17,298 nucleotides of DNA from Stramenopiles sp. TOSAG23-6 (Eukaryota; Sar): assembly GCA_900128565.1 (NCBI GenBank), contig LT636081.1:1-17298 (forward strand). The letters run 5' to 3'. Under the pieces are notes generated by a model that did no database searches, was not told the DNA's origin, and saw nothing but the letters and a program-made list of their open reading frames with translations. A program made the translations under genes and the position numbers. Positions 1 through 6,977 of the stretch are shown here, piece after piece (the stretch's first letter is position 1; each line of letters begins with the position of its first letter).

Positions 1-95
1 AAAAAAAAAAAAAAATGTTAGGTACGAAATTTCGTATGAAAAAAAAAATTGATTTTTTTTTAAGGCTCAAAAAAAAAAAAATAAAACATATATAC

Positions 96-221
96 ATTTT
101 CACGTCTCTCTCGTACGCGTTTATATAATGTAGAATTTTCACTGGATGTAAAATGATTTATTGGCCTTCTTGGGGTAGATGTATAAAGGCCACCTGTAGG
201 GTTAGGGTTAGTCTGTCTCAT
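96..221 (-). CDS. Gene A, 5' exon only (partial, runs off the contig end)
   Basis: Unrecognised protein. The open frame starts at ATG 219-221 and reads 42 codons beginning MRQTNPNPTGGLYTSTPRRP and ending in a basic, Arg-rich stretch. It reaches a GTATAT donor-like site at 93-95 and downstream. The T-rich DNA beyond, to the window end, carries the intron motif ending GTACCTAAC (reverse strand, about 19-40), so I read it as an intron and the rest of the gene as missing. The NPNP near the start is encoded by a telomere-like AACCCTAACCCT insert. Upstream, an AT-repeat region separates it from gene B, which has the same orientation. No domain is visible, and a short spurious frame is possible. Confidence 0.4.
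197..210. repeat. Telomere-like motif in gene A exon
   Basis: TAGGGTTAGGGTTA on the + strand, mirrored at 17089-17102. It lies within the first codons of gene A and encodes Asn-Pro-Asn-Pro. Confidence 0.8.
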
Positions 222-227
222 GTTGTT

Positions 228-285
228 TCTTATATATATCTTATATATATCTTATATATATTTGATATATCTTATATATATAAAA
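228..285. repeat. AT-rich simple repeat (TATATATCT-like)
   Basis: About five imperfect copies of a TATATATCT unit just upstream of the gene A start codon; mirror at 17014-17071. It may form part of the gene A promoter or 5' UTR, which is inference from position. Confidence 0.7.
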
Positions 286-494
286 CTTGTAATGTGATCA
301 GCTTGCTTGAGCAACACTAAATACTGTAACAAAAACTAGTTGTACACACGTCCAACAACTACAGTCAAACAGTCAAATAGTCCAAAAAGTTAGAATACTT
401 AGATAATAAAGTAGTAGAAGAGCTTGACAAACCAATTACTCGTGTGCAACTACTGGCAACTACTACACCAACTACAATTACAATAAAGATAAAG

Positions 495-556
495 ACTAAA
501 AAGTAGGCTAAAAAATAGACTAAAAATAGGCTAAAATATAGACTAAAAATAGACTT
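495..556. repeat. Degenerate tandem repeat, TAGRCTAAAAA-like unit
   Basis: Roughly five copies of an 11-13-base unit alternating TAGGCTAAAA and TAGACTAAAA; mirror at 16743-16804. No coding potential seen. Confidence 0.6.
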
Positions 557-801
557 TAGATATCACAATGGTATTAAGCAATTGATATATGGCCGCAACA
601 CAAATCTTGACAAATATGGATAGTTTTTACTATATGATATAATTTGCCCTACACTTGTAAACTTTGTAGTAAATAAAGTAGCTAAATTGGTAACGGAAGA
701 GGAACAAAAATGATAAAAAAAATGCTCGAAAAAAAAAAAAGTAACGAAAATCTCCGAGCCACAAAATACTAATATATTTCGTGTTTTTACTTGAACGTCA
801 C

Positions 802-811
802 TTTATTTATT
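802..811 (-). terminator. Polyadenylation signals of gene B
   Basis: Two overlapping AATAAA hexamers on the minus strand, about 45 nt after the gene B stop codon; mirror at 16488-16497 (+). This is the expected spacing for a eukaryotic 3' end. The canonical hexamer is established knowledge; its use here is inferred. Confidence 0.5.
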
Positions 812-853
812 CCTAACCCTACAAGTTAACCCTGATTTAGATTATATAATCAA

Positions 854-1441
854 TCACAATCCTTGATTTCTTGTTGCTGTATGACCACTCACTAAATGAC
901 CTAAACCTACAGCATCAAGAAATAATAACAGAAAACCTAAAAAAATTGGAATCATTAACGCAACCATTCCACAAATCATTCTTGGAGAATATTGTTCGGT
1001 AATTTCTTGCTTTTTTTTTTCCTTTTCTTCTTGTTTTTTTCGTTTTCTACGTAAAATTCCTTCTTCAGCGCGTATCATATTCTCTCGAAGTCTTTCCATT
1101 TCAGCCTTCATTTCAGCTGCATATTGTAGATCTGTTTTTTCTTCTTCTTTGTGTAAACTATTTGCGGCATGTTTAGCCTTTTTTTTCATTGCTGCAGCAG
1201 CCTCTTTTTTTTCTTTTATTTTAGTCATCTCGTCAGCTCGAATATAGACACATACTGGTCCTTTACCTTTCTTTGCAAACGCTTTTGCTGCTTTTTGATG
1301 CTTTCCGGATAGTGTATGATTGTTCCACTGAGCCTCCGTCTTGAACGATTTCCCTTTACAACACATGCATTTCCAAAGGACCACAGGATTATCCCTTTTT
1401 ATCCCCTTTTTGTGACGACGCTTCACTCTCTTTAGCGCCAT
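854..1441 (-). CDS. Gene B: C2H2 zinc-finger, coiled-coil protein with a C-terminal membrane segment
   Basis: Complete 195-residue intronless frame. Residues 1-22 are strongly basic. Residues 25-48 hold one zinc finger: C25-x2-C28 (an extra C27 lies between), x13, H42-x5-H48, with W39-N-N-H and S-G-K-H. This is the JAZ/zf-met/U1-like spacing, a class that often binds dsRNA or RNA-protein complexes (family knowledge). Residues 70-150 are Lys/Glu/Ala-rich and probably coiled-coil. Residues 155-177 form a hydrophobic segment suited to a tail anchor, which is unusual beside this type of finger. The start is chosen because the finger and basic region follow directly. A second ATG 28 nt upstream opens an overlapping frame. 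Gene B is divergent from gene C. The product name is inferred from motifs only. Confidence 0.85.
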   Translation of the reverse strand: MALKRVKRRHKKGIKRDNPVVLWKCMCCKGKSFKTEAQWNNHTLSGKHQKAAKAFAKKGKGPVCVYIRADEMTKIKEKKEAAAAMKKKAKHAANSLHKEEEKTDLQYAAEMKAEMERLRENMIRAEEGILRRKRKKQEEKEKKKQEITEQYSPRMICGMVALMIPIFLGFLLLFLDAVGLGHLVSGHTATRNQGL

Positions 1442-1606
1442 TTTCTATGATTTGAGAATCTACTGGCATGTTTTTACAATGGATTTATCAATGAATTAAT
1501 CAATGAATGTTTATAAGTATTCTAATTATTATCGGGAATCGAAGACAACAATGTTCAAAAACAACAACAGCGCAACAAACAACGAACCGAAGAAGAAGAA
1601 GAGAAG

Positions 1607-1646
1607 AACTCAAAATGTGACGTCATAACTCAAAATGTGACGTCAT
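1607..1646. promoter_or_regulatory. Tandem pair of CRE-like sites in a 20-bp direct repeat
   Basis: Two perfect copies of a 20-base unit (1607-1626, 1627-1646), each containing the palindrome TGACGTCA. That octamer is the established CREB/ATF-type bZIP site. The copies sit about 170-200 bp from the gene B start. Mirror at 15653-15692, with octamers at 15654-15661 and 15674-15681. Binding is inferred. Confidence 0.6.
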
Positions 1647-1652
1647 AATTAG

Positions 1653-2120
1653 GTACTGGGAAGGACGGCAAAAGTGGGGCACTAAAAATGTTTTTTGATC
1701 AAAAAATGAAAATTTAGAGTTTGCAACTAATAGATATATACATTCACATGATGTGTTTTAATTTACAGCAACTATAATAATAAAGAAGTACATCAACAAG
1801 ATTTATTTTCTTTTGAAATGCGCAAATGGATGTCCAAAACACGAAATCCGTATTTTATTTTATTTGTACCAATTTTCGTACTTAAGAGTCTTTTCTGTAT
1901 ACGTAAATGCATTATTATGTATAATATTACCACAATTATGAGAAATTATATTTTCCAAGAAGTGAAATAACTTTTGAATGAGAAAAGTTATTGGAAATCC
2001 GCTCCGATCAATCCACGTAGAACATCCTGAACTAAAAACACGAAAAGGAGGCAGTTTGAAAAATCCAAAATTCCGGCTTGCATCCGTCCGCCCACGTTAT
2101 TTTGCCGTCCTTCCCAGTAC
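1653..2120. repeat. 468-bp segment bounded by 21-bp inverted repeats
   Basis: A 21-base sequence beginning GTACTGGGAAGGACGGC at 1653-1673 recurs as its exact reverse complement at 2100-2120. Just inside each copy the sequence stays related (GTGGGGC against GTGGGCG). It could be a small TIR-bounded element or a promoter motif duplicated for each divergent gene. No clear target-site duplication is seen. Mirror at 15179-15646. Confidence 0.6.
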
Positions 2121-2180
2121 TATATACTACAAACAAAACTTAATACGACAATACTCTCTATATTTATTGGTAGTACATGC

Positions 2181-2188
2181 TATATATA
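2181..2188 (+). promoter_or_regulatory. TATA-box-like element upstream of gene C
   Basis: TATATATA about 53 nt before the gene C ATG; mirror at 15111-15118 (-). In DNA this AT-rich such an octamer is weak evidence. Confidence 0.3.
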
Positions 2189-2240
2189 CTATTGAATATA
2201 TTTTACATATAATACACGGAACAAAGTAGAGTAAGTAACG

Positions 2241-5109
2241 ATGGTCAAAAAGAATCAAAAGTGTAAACGGCTAGCTGCTCGAGCTCATGCGACGTATATA
2301 GTGAATCAGGAAAGGTTTAAAGATAAGTGTGAAATACGAACAACCGAAAGAGTCAAGCTTCACCATGAAGATGCACTCAAGCTATTTGATGCCATCGATA
2401 AGAATAGAACTTGTATGTTTGGGATATCCAAACTTATAAATATTGATGTGAATGCAAAGTATTCGTTCCCCCGTCGTTCATCTAGTTGTCATTTGGAAAC
2501 AACTAACCCTAACCCTAGTTGTCATTTGGAAACAACTGATTATATTCCTTCAACAAATACGAAACATATGTCAGTACAAAGCGACAGGACGACGCAAACA
2601 CTTTTAGAGTACGCCATCTATAGACAAAAATACGAAATAGCCGCACACTTACTACGTAGTGGAGCACAGTGCCTTTTATTTGACACAAATGTTCCCAATG
2701 TGTTGAAAAAACAGAAAATATTTTGGTCCTTACCAATGCCAACACGCCTTTGGTTACTCAAAAAAGTATGGGGCATGAAAATGTTATCAAGGACTACGGA
2801 TCAAACAAATACAAACCATATCAGTACTTGTGAATATTGCAAAAGATTAAAACCAAATTCAACGATAATTATATGGGATGATGAAGCATGTACGTTTTCA
2901 TTTTTTTTTTTCATTTTTTTTCGTACGTAATTTTGTACCTAACGATTTTCATTTTTTTTTTTCATTTTTTTTTCGTACGTAATTTTGTACCTAACTATTT
3001 TCATTTTTTTTTCATTTTTTTTTCATTTTTTTTTTCATTTTTTTTTCGTACGTAATTTTGTACCTAACGATTTTTACTACAATTTAAAAAAAAAAATTCA
3101 NAGTACATGTAATCATACGATAAACAAACTGAGTCATATTATAGAGACAACATTAATTGAGTTTGAAACAATTAGTTTTTCTGAATTTAGAGATTTATTA
3201 AGTACAAATTTTGGTATAGAATGGAAACAAGTTTTATGTGTCACGAAATATCTTGATGTTATAGATCTTCTTCTTGATAATAGAACTATATGCATACAAT
3301 ATAGAGATTATAAACAATATAAACCACCATGTCAAACACCAGATGATACTAATACTTATGATGATACTAATAATAATAACAATAATAACAATAATAACAA
3401 TAATAACAATAACAATAATAACAATAATAATAATAACAATAACAATAATAACAAAAAAAACAATACTAACAATAATAACAATAACAATAACAATAACCAT
3501 AACAATAACAATAACCATAACAATAACAATAACAATAATAACAATAATAACAAAAAAAACAAAAAAAACAATAATAACAAAAAAAACAAAAAAAACAATA
3601 ATAACAAAAAAAACAATAATATTCCATACATAATTTTGAATCCAAATCGACCTAAATCATTTGGAAAAGATAAAAAACAGAAAAATGTTTCAATTTCAAA
3701 AAAAAAATGTAGACATCAAATTTGTCTTTCTTGTGTATGGACACATATATGTATGTTTTATATGAATTTCTAATTTAATTTTTTTTGAAATTTTTTTTTT
3801 TATAAAAATTTCGTACCTAACAATTTTTTTTTTTTTTTTTACGGAAAAAAAAAATTTTGAAATATTTTTTCACATTATATGTAATACTGTACAATATGAA
3901 CCAATACAATGTCCAATTTGTTATAAAAATGAACAAAATGATGAAACAAAAACAAATATAGAAATTAAAACCATAATTAAACAATTTTTGAATGATCAAT
4001 GTTTGAATAATGAATGTATGAACCCTAATGAAACAAAAACAAATATAGAAATTGAAACTATAACTGAGCAATGTATGAATGAAAATAAAAATCAATGTTG
4101 TAACCCTAACCCTAATGAAAATAAAACCATCACTCCTATATATAAAGCTTGTAATGATTTTTATACTATAACAAATCTACAAAAAAGGATTTCATCCACT
4201 GTTTTATATTCATTATTACGACAATCTGAGACTGAAATCGATGGGACAATAAAAATAATGAATACAACAGAAACAAAATTAAAATGGGAACAATGTGAGC
4301 AACAATTCCTATATATCCAAAATAGCCCTAACCCTAAAAATAATAAAAATTCTAAAAATAATAAAAATACAATCGCAAAAAAAAAAAAAAAAAAACGAAA
4401 AATGAAAGTTTTACCAAGGTCATATTTTGAATATTATTCGTATTATGTTGGAGATACGAAATCAAAACGAAATTCTAATTTATTACAAGCTGCTGCTGAA
4501 GGCAATGTAGTTCAACTCTGTTCACTTTGGTCAGCTGGTGTAAATATTGATGTATGTAACCCTAACCCTAAACTAATTTGTTCAAAATTTTTTTTTACGA
4601 AAAAAAAAAAAAATGATTAAATTTTGTAAAAAAATCTAAAAAAAAAAAAAATCTAAAAAAAAAAAAAAAATTGAAATATTTTCACAAAATTTATGTTGTC
4701 AATGAGTATGGTCAAAATGCACTTTTTATAGCAAGTTGGCATAGTCATACTATTTTTGTTGCGTTTTTGATTTTTTTTTCAAAAGGACAAATCAATATGA
4801 ATACACAACATGGTGGATTATCACCATTATTATGTACAAAATTTTGTAAGAAAAAAGAAATTTTTCAAATGTTGAAACAAAAAAATCAAAAAAATCAAAA
4901 AAATCAAAAAAATCAAAAAAATCAAAATGTAATGAACAATCATCCTTCACTCAAACCACTAACCTTCCTACATTACGAACACAGTTTTAATAATACAGAA
5001 CATGAACATCAATCATCCTATAGAATACTTATACCAACATCGAGTACTCATCCTGGGGCAGGCACTTGTTTGTTTTCATTATTTCATTTAAAAAAAAAAA
5101 GAAAAATTC

Positions 5110-5147
<38 letters not shown>

Positions 5148-5335
5148 GAAAAAAATTTTGAAATATTTTTCCAAAATACATTCTATCAAGCGAAAGTGAT
5201 TCAGAATCTCAAAGCACTAGTGAANAATCAATATTAAATTCATTACTGCAATCTCAATTTGATAATAATAATGATGACACATTTTATGCTTGTATTGAAG
5301 CTTCTGAAGTGCATTTAACAGAAGAGGCGTATTAA
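2241..5335 (+). CDS. Gene C: ankyrin-repeat / RING-like protein, five exons
   Basis: Proposed exons 2241-2889, 3109-3750, 3881-4551, 4695-5067 and 5184-5335 keep one frame and give about 828 residues. Ankyrin-like units lie at about 119-150 and across the exon 3/4 junction (about 629-690), where GVNID joins VVNEYGQNALFIAS. RING-type zinc ligands are C417-x-H419-x2-C422-x2-C425 and, after intron 2, C441-P-I-C444; C197-x2-C200 could be the first pair. A poly-Asn tract (about 303-388) and a Lys run separate blocks. By family knowledge such a protein could be a ubiquitin ligase with ankyrin substrate binding; that role is inferred. Exon 1 carries a telomere-like insert between direct repeats. The exon 4 end and exon 5 start are the least certain. 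Convergent with gene D. Confidence 0.7.
2482..2537 (+). repeat. 23-bp direct repeat flanking a telomere-like insert, gene C exon 1
   Basis: The sequence CTAGTTGTCATTTGGAAACA (plus three bases) occurs at 2482-2504 and 2515-2537, 33 bp apart, around AACCCTAACCCT at 2505-2516. It encodes SCHLETT-NPNP-SCHLETT, so the frame is kept by an 11-codon period. Mirror at 14762-14817. Confidence 0.85.
2890..3108 (+). other. Gene C intron 1 (non-AG 3' end)
   Basis: Donor GTACGT at 2890. Inside are three copies of a 22-bp motif (2922-2943, 2974-2995, 3047-3068) that starts CGTACG and ends TTTTGTACCTAAC. They are separated by T-rich CATTTTTTT spacers. The 3' boundary is set by frame: joining T2889 to GT3109 gives Cys-Asn-His. 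Both boundaries carry CATGTA. A boundary at 3102 is also in frame, and an AG cut at 3102-3103 is not. Mirror at 14191-14409. Confidence 0.6.
3361..3618 (+). repeat. AAT/AAC trinucleotide repeat encoding poly-Asn
   Basis: A run of AAT and AAC codons with islands of AAAAAAAAC (Lys-Lys-Asn) and occasional CAT gives an Asn-rich tract of about 85 residues in gene C exon 2, between the possible first RING ligand pair and C417. Other frames read as poly-Ile/Thr or poly-Leu and are shadows. Mirror at 13681-13938. Confidence 0.9.
3751..3880 (+). other. Gene C intron 2 (non-AG 3' end) inside the RING-like domain
   Basis: Donor GTATGT at 3751; CTAAC motif at 3814-3822; AAATATTTT at 3860; exon 3 at GT3881. 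There is no AG between the CTAAC motif and the exon. The junction restores WTHICNTV and unites C425 with CPIC. ATATGTA occurs at both boundaries. Mirror at 13419-13548. Confidence 0.7.
3941..4053 (+). repeat. 26-bp direct duplication, gene C exon 3
   Basis: The 26-base sequence encoding ETKTNIEI recurs at 3941-3966 and 4028-4053, 87 bp (29 codons) apart. The second copy is directly preceded by AACCCTAA at 4021-4028. Mirror at 13246-13358. Confidence 0.8.
4078..4126 (+). repeat. 13-bp direct repeat flanking a telomere-like insert, gene C exon 3
   Basis: AATGAAAATAAAA at 4078-4090 and 4114-4126, 36 bp (12 codons) apart, with AACCCTAACCCT at 4102-4113 just before the second copy. Encodes CCNPNPNENK. 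Mirror at 13173-13221. Confidence 0.75.
4326..4368 (+). repeat. Telomere-like insert beside an 18-bp tandem duplication, gene C exon 3
   Basis: CCCTAACCCTA at 4326-4336 runs into two copies of TAAAAATAATAAAAAT (4335-4350, 4353-4368), an 18-bp period. It encodes PNPKNNKNSKNNKN. Mirror at 12931-12973. Confidence 0.7.
4552..4694 (+). other. Gene C intron 3 (non-AG 3' end) inside an ankyrin repeat
   Basis: Donor GTATGT at 4552, then a telomere-like AACCCTAACCCTAA at 4558-4571. AAATATTTT begins at 4674 and exon 4 begins at GTT 4695. The phase-0 junction restores an ankyrin loop (GVNID plus VVNEYGQNALFIAS). There is no AG between 4674 and the exon. ATGT lies at both boundaries. Mirror at 12605-12747. 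Confidence 0.75.
4878..4922 (+). repeat. CAAAAAAAT 9-bp tandem repeat (Gln-Lys-Asn)
   Basis: Five perfect copies in gene C exon 4, encoding QKN repeats between the ankyrin-like region and the C-terminal part. Mirror at 12377-12421. Confidence 0.85.
5068..5183 (+). other. Gene C intron 4 (boundaries approximate)
   Basis: A GTTTGT donor-like site at 5068, a long T run, then AAATATTTTT at 5161. Exon 5 is fixed by its open frame ending at TAA 5333-5335, a Ser/Glu/Asp-rich tail. A start at 5184 restores phase, 23 nt after the AAATATTTT box. The donor is not the GTAYGT consensus and may be elsewhere. Mirror at 12116-12231. Confidence 0.45.
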
Positions 5336-5496
5336 AAAATAAAAAATAAAAAATAATAAAAAATTTGAAAATTTGAAAATTTTATATAAAAAAAAAATTT
5401 AAAAATTTTATAAAAAAAAAAATTTGAAAAATTTTATACCGGGTATCTACAAACATTTGAAAATTGTTATAAAAAAGTTAACCCTAACCCTATCCC
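5336..5496. other. Convergent 3' region of genes C and D
   Basis: 161 bp of A/T-rich DNA after the gene C stop and before the gene D stop. AATAAAAAATAA-like tracts could serve as polyadenylation signals. A telomere-like TTAACCCTAACCCTAT lies at 5478-5492. No coding frame. Mirror at 11803-11963. Confidence 0.55.
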
Positions 5497-6977
5497 TTAG
5501 AACATTTCTCCACGTAATAAAATTTTAGGAGTACTTTTTGTAGTAAGTCCAGCATGAGGGCAAATATGTGGCATCAATAATAAACGACCACGAACCAATT
5601 GTGTAGAAAATATTTGAAAAAAATTAAAAAATTCGTTAGGTACAAAATTTCGTATGAAAAAAAAAATTCAATTTTTTTTTTGTTAGGTACAAAATTTCGT
5701 ATGAAAAAAAAAAAAAAAAAAGNACATATGACAACCTCTATCAGCAGTGACAACTGGTGTTACATAGGAGACTTCCTTATCCAAATATTTGCGAGCATTT
5801 TGAATCATTTCTGTTGTTACTTGTTCTACATGTGTATTGGATGACGTCACTCGATTTGATCCACGACAGGTTTGTGTTTTTTGGTGTTTTGAATGAACTA
5901 TAGAAGAAGATGAAGTTGACATTAATGACGTTTTTGAATGTGTTTGTTTTGTTGAACTTTCGTTTTGTACATTTCGTACATTTTGTCTGGGTCCAGTAGT
6001 CGAATTCTCCGATACATCAATATTCGATTTCATTTTCAACATTTTCGTATCATTGTCCTCATTCCGCAAATGTACTGGAACGAAACTGTTTTTGTCTTTT
6101 GTTGAATTCATGTCGTTAGGGTTGATACATTCTGTTTCTTTTTTATGTAAAAGTACATTTTTTGATATATTTTTCTTTTTCAGTACTTTTTTTGAGATAT
6201 CTTTATCCTTTTGATTCTTTTTTATTTTTGATTTATTACTTTTATTGCTTTTGGTTTTATTTTGTTTTAGATGTTTAGTATGTTTAGATTTACTCATCAC
6301 TAACCGAGCCTTTTTCATTGAATACTTTGGTTTATAATGTGCGGAAACGCAACGAGTTCCTGCTTCGTAACCACCAAGCAATGAACATACATAGTTTTCT
6401 TTATTTATGTTTTCATCAGAAAAACGAAATTGAGAACGTGACGTTAAGGAGTGACCTTCACCTAAGTGGTCCGCCACAAGAATAGGATTTATTTCTTCAC
6501 AGTCCACTGGATAAATTGTATGTTATATGCACAATGTAGGTCAGATAAATGAGAAATCGTATTTATAAAAGTAGAGGAATGCACACAGTACAACACAACA
6601 CACAAACCACAAGTGAAAATGAAAAAAAAATCTAAAAAAAAACAAACAAACAACAAACAAACAAACAAAAAAAAGATGTACTGCACTGTGCTGTACTGGT
6701 GATGCATTGTGCTGTATTTGTGTTATTGGATAGCATGAAACGTACCTGAATTTTTTTACCTAGCTGCTGATTATTAAAACCTTCCCGGGCATACCAATTG
6801 GACCAAAGGTAATGAGCATCGTCTATTTGGTTTGTATTGGAAGCTTCACTAGCTATATCTCTAAACAGACTACTGACGAGATCATCGTGGGNAAAAAAAN
6901 GNTTTTNCNTTCAGAGTTGTTTCTACCAAACAGTCCACTGCGCCTTGAAAAGCTTCACACGATAGATCTACTGCCAT
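5497..6977 (-). CDS. Gene D: unrecognised Lys/Ser-rich protein, three exons
   Basis: Minus-strand exons are 6746-6977, 5726-6507 and 5497-5596. The start ATG at 6975-6977 has an in-frame TAG 18 nt upstream. Exon 1 reads MAVDLSCEAFQGAVDC and, after a cluster of Ns that shifts the frame by one, DDAHYLWSNWYAREGFNN. Exon 2 begins VDCEEINPILVADHLGEG and contains a conserved-looking NYVCSLLGGYEAGTRC, a Lys/Asn-rich linker and a Ser/Thr-rich linker. Exon 3 ends RLLLMPHICPHAGLTTK and LLRGEMF. I recognise no domain; the ordered ends and disordered middle suggest a nuclear or regulatory protein, but that is a guess. A telomere-like motif at 6115-6124 encodes NPND. Divergent from gene E. Confidence 0.6.
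5597..5725 (-). other. Gene D intron 2 (non-AG 3' end)
   Basis: In coding orientation (11574-11702): donor GTNCTT, two copies of the motif CATACGAAATTTTGTACC followed by TAAC, then AAATATTTT at 11684. Frame places exon 3 at G11703, 19 nt later. No AG occurs between the box and well inside exon 3, so a canonical acceptor is not available. Confidence 0.65.
6508..6745 (-). other. Gene D intron 1
   Basis: In coding orientation (10554-10791): donor CAG|GTACGT; contents include two TACAGCACARTGCA copies (about 10584-10618) and a TTTG-repeat tract (about 10627-10660). The acceptor region reads ATCCAGTGG. A cut after AG gives a stop within six codons. A cut before the G (exon from 10792) keeps the frame and reads VDCEE. 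Confidence 0.55.

Larger units (their letters stand above)
222..853. other. Intergenic region between genes A and B
   Basis: No gene recognised. It holds an imperfect TATATATCT-type repeat at about 228-285 and a degenerate tandem repeat of a TAGRCTAAAAA-like unit at about 495-556. The stretch between contains no long open frame. Telomere-like half-motifs lie at 814-820 and 826-833, just past the 3' end of gene B. Mirror at 16446-17077. Confidence 0.6.
1442..2240. promoter_or_regulatory. Divergent promoter region between genes B and C
   Basis: Genes B (-) and C (+) point away from each other across 799 bp. The region has two TGACGTCA octamers at 1618-1625 and 1638-1645, a 21-bp inverted repeat pair at 1653-1673 and 2100-2120, and TATATATA at 2181-2188, about 53 nt before the gene C start. 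A purine-rich AAGAAGAAGAAG tract lies near 1590-1602. No convincing gene is present. Mirror at 15059-15857. Confidence 0.55.

Noticed and set aside
197-210. True telomere
   Set aside because: Only two units of TTAGGG type, internal and within a coding exon; no terminal array at either end.
1978-2229. 83-codon open frame between genes B and C
   Set aside because: It overlaps the 21-bp inverted repeat and promoter-like elements, has no recognisable motif, and ends just before the gene C start; probably a chance frame.
3234-3633. Long Leu/Ile/Val-rich frames on both strands
   Set aside because: They are translations of the AAT/AAC repeat in other frames of gene C exon 2.
3817-4095. 92-codon minus-strand frame, Phe/Ile-rich
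   Set aside because: Antisense to gene C exon 3 and intron 2; composition explained by A-rich coding sequence.
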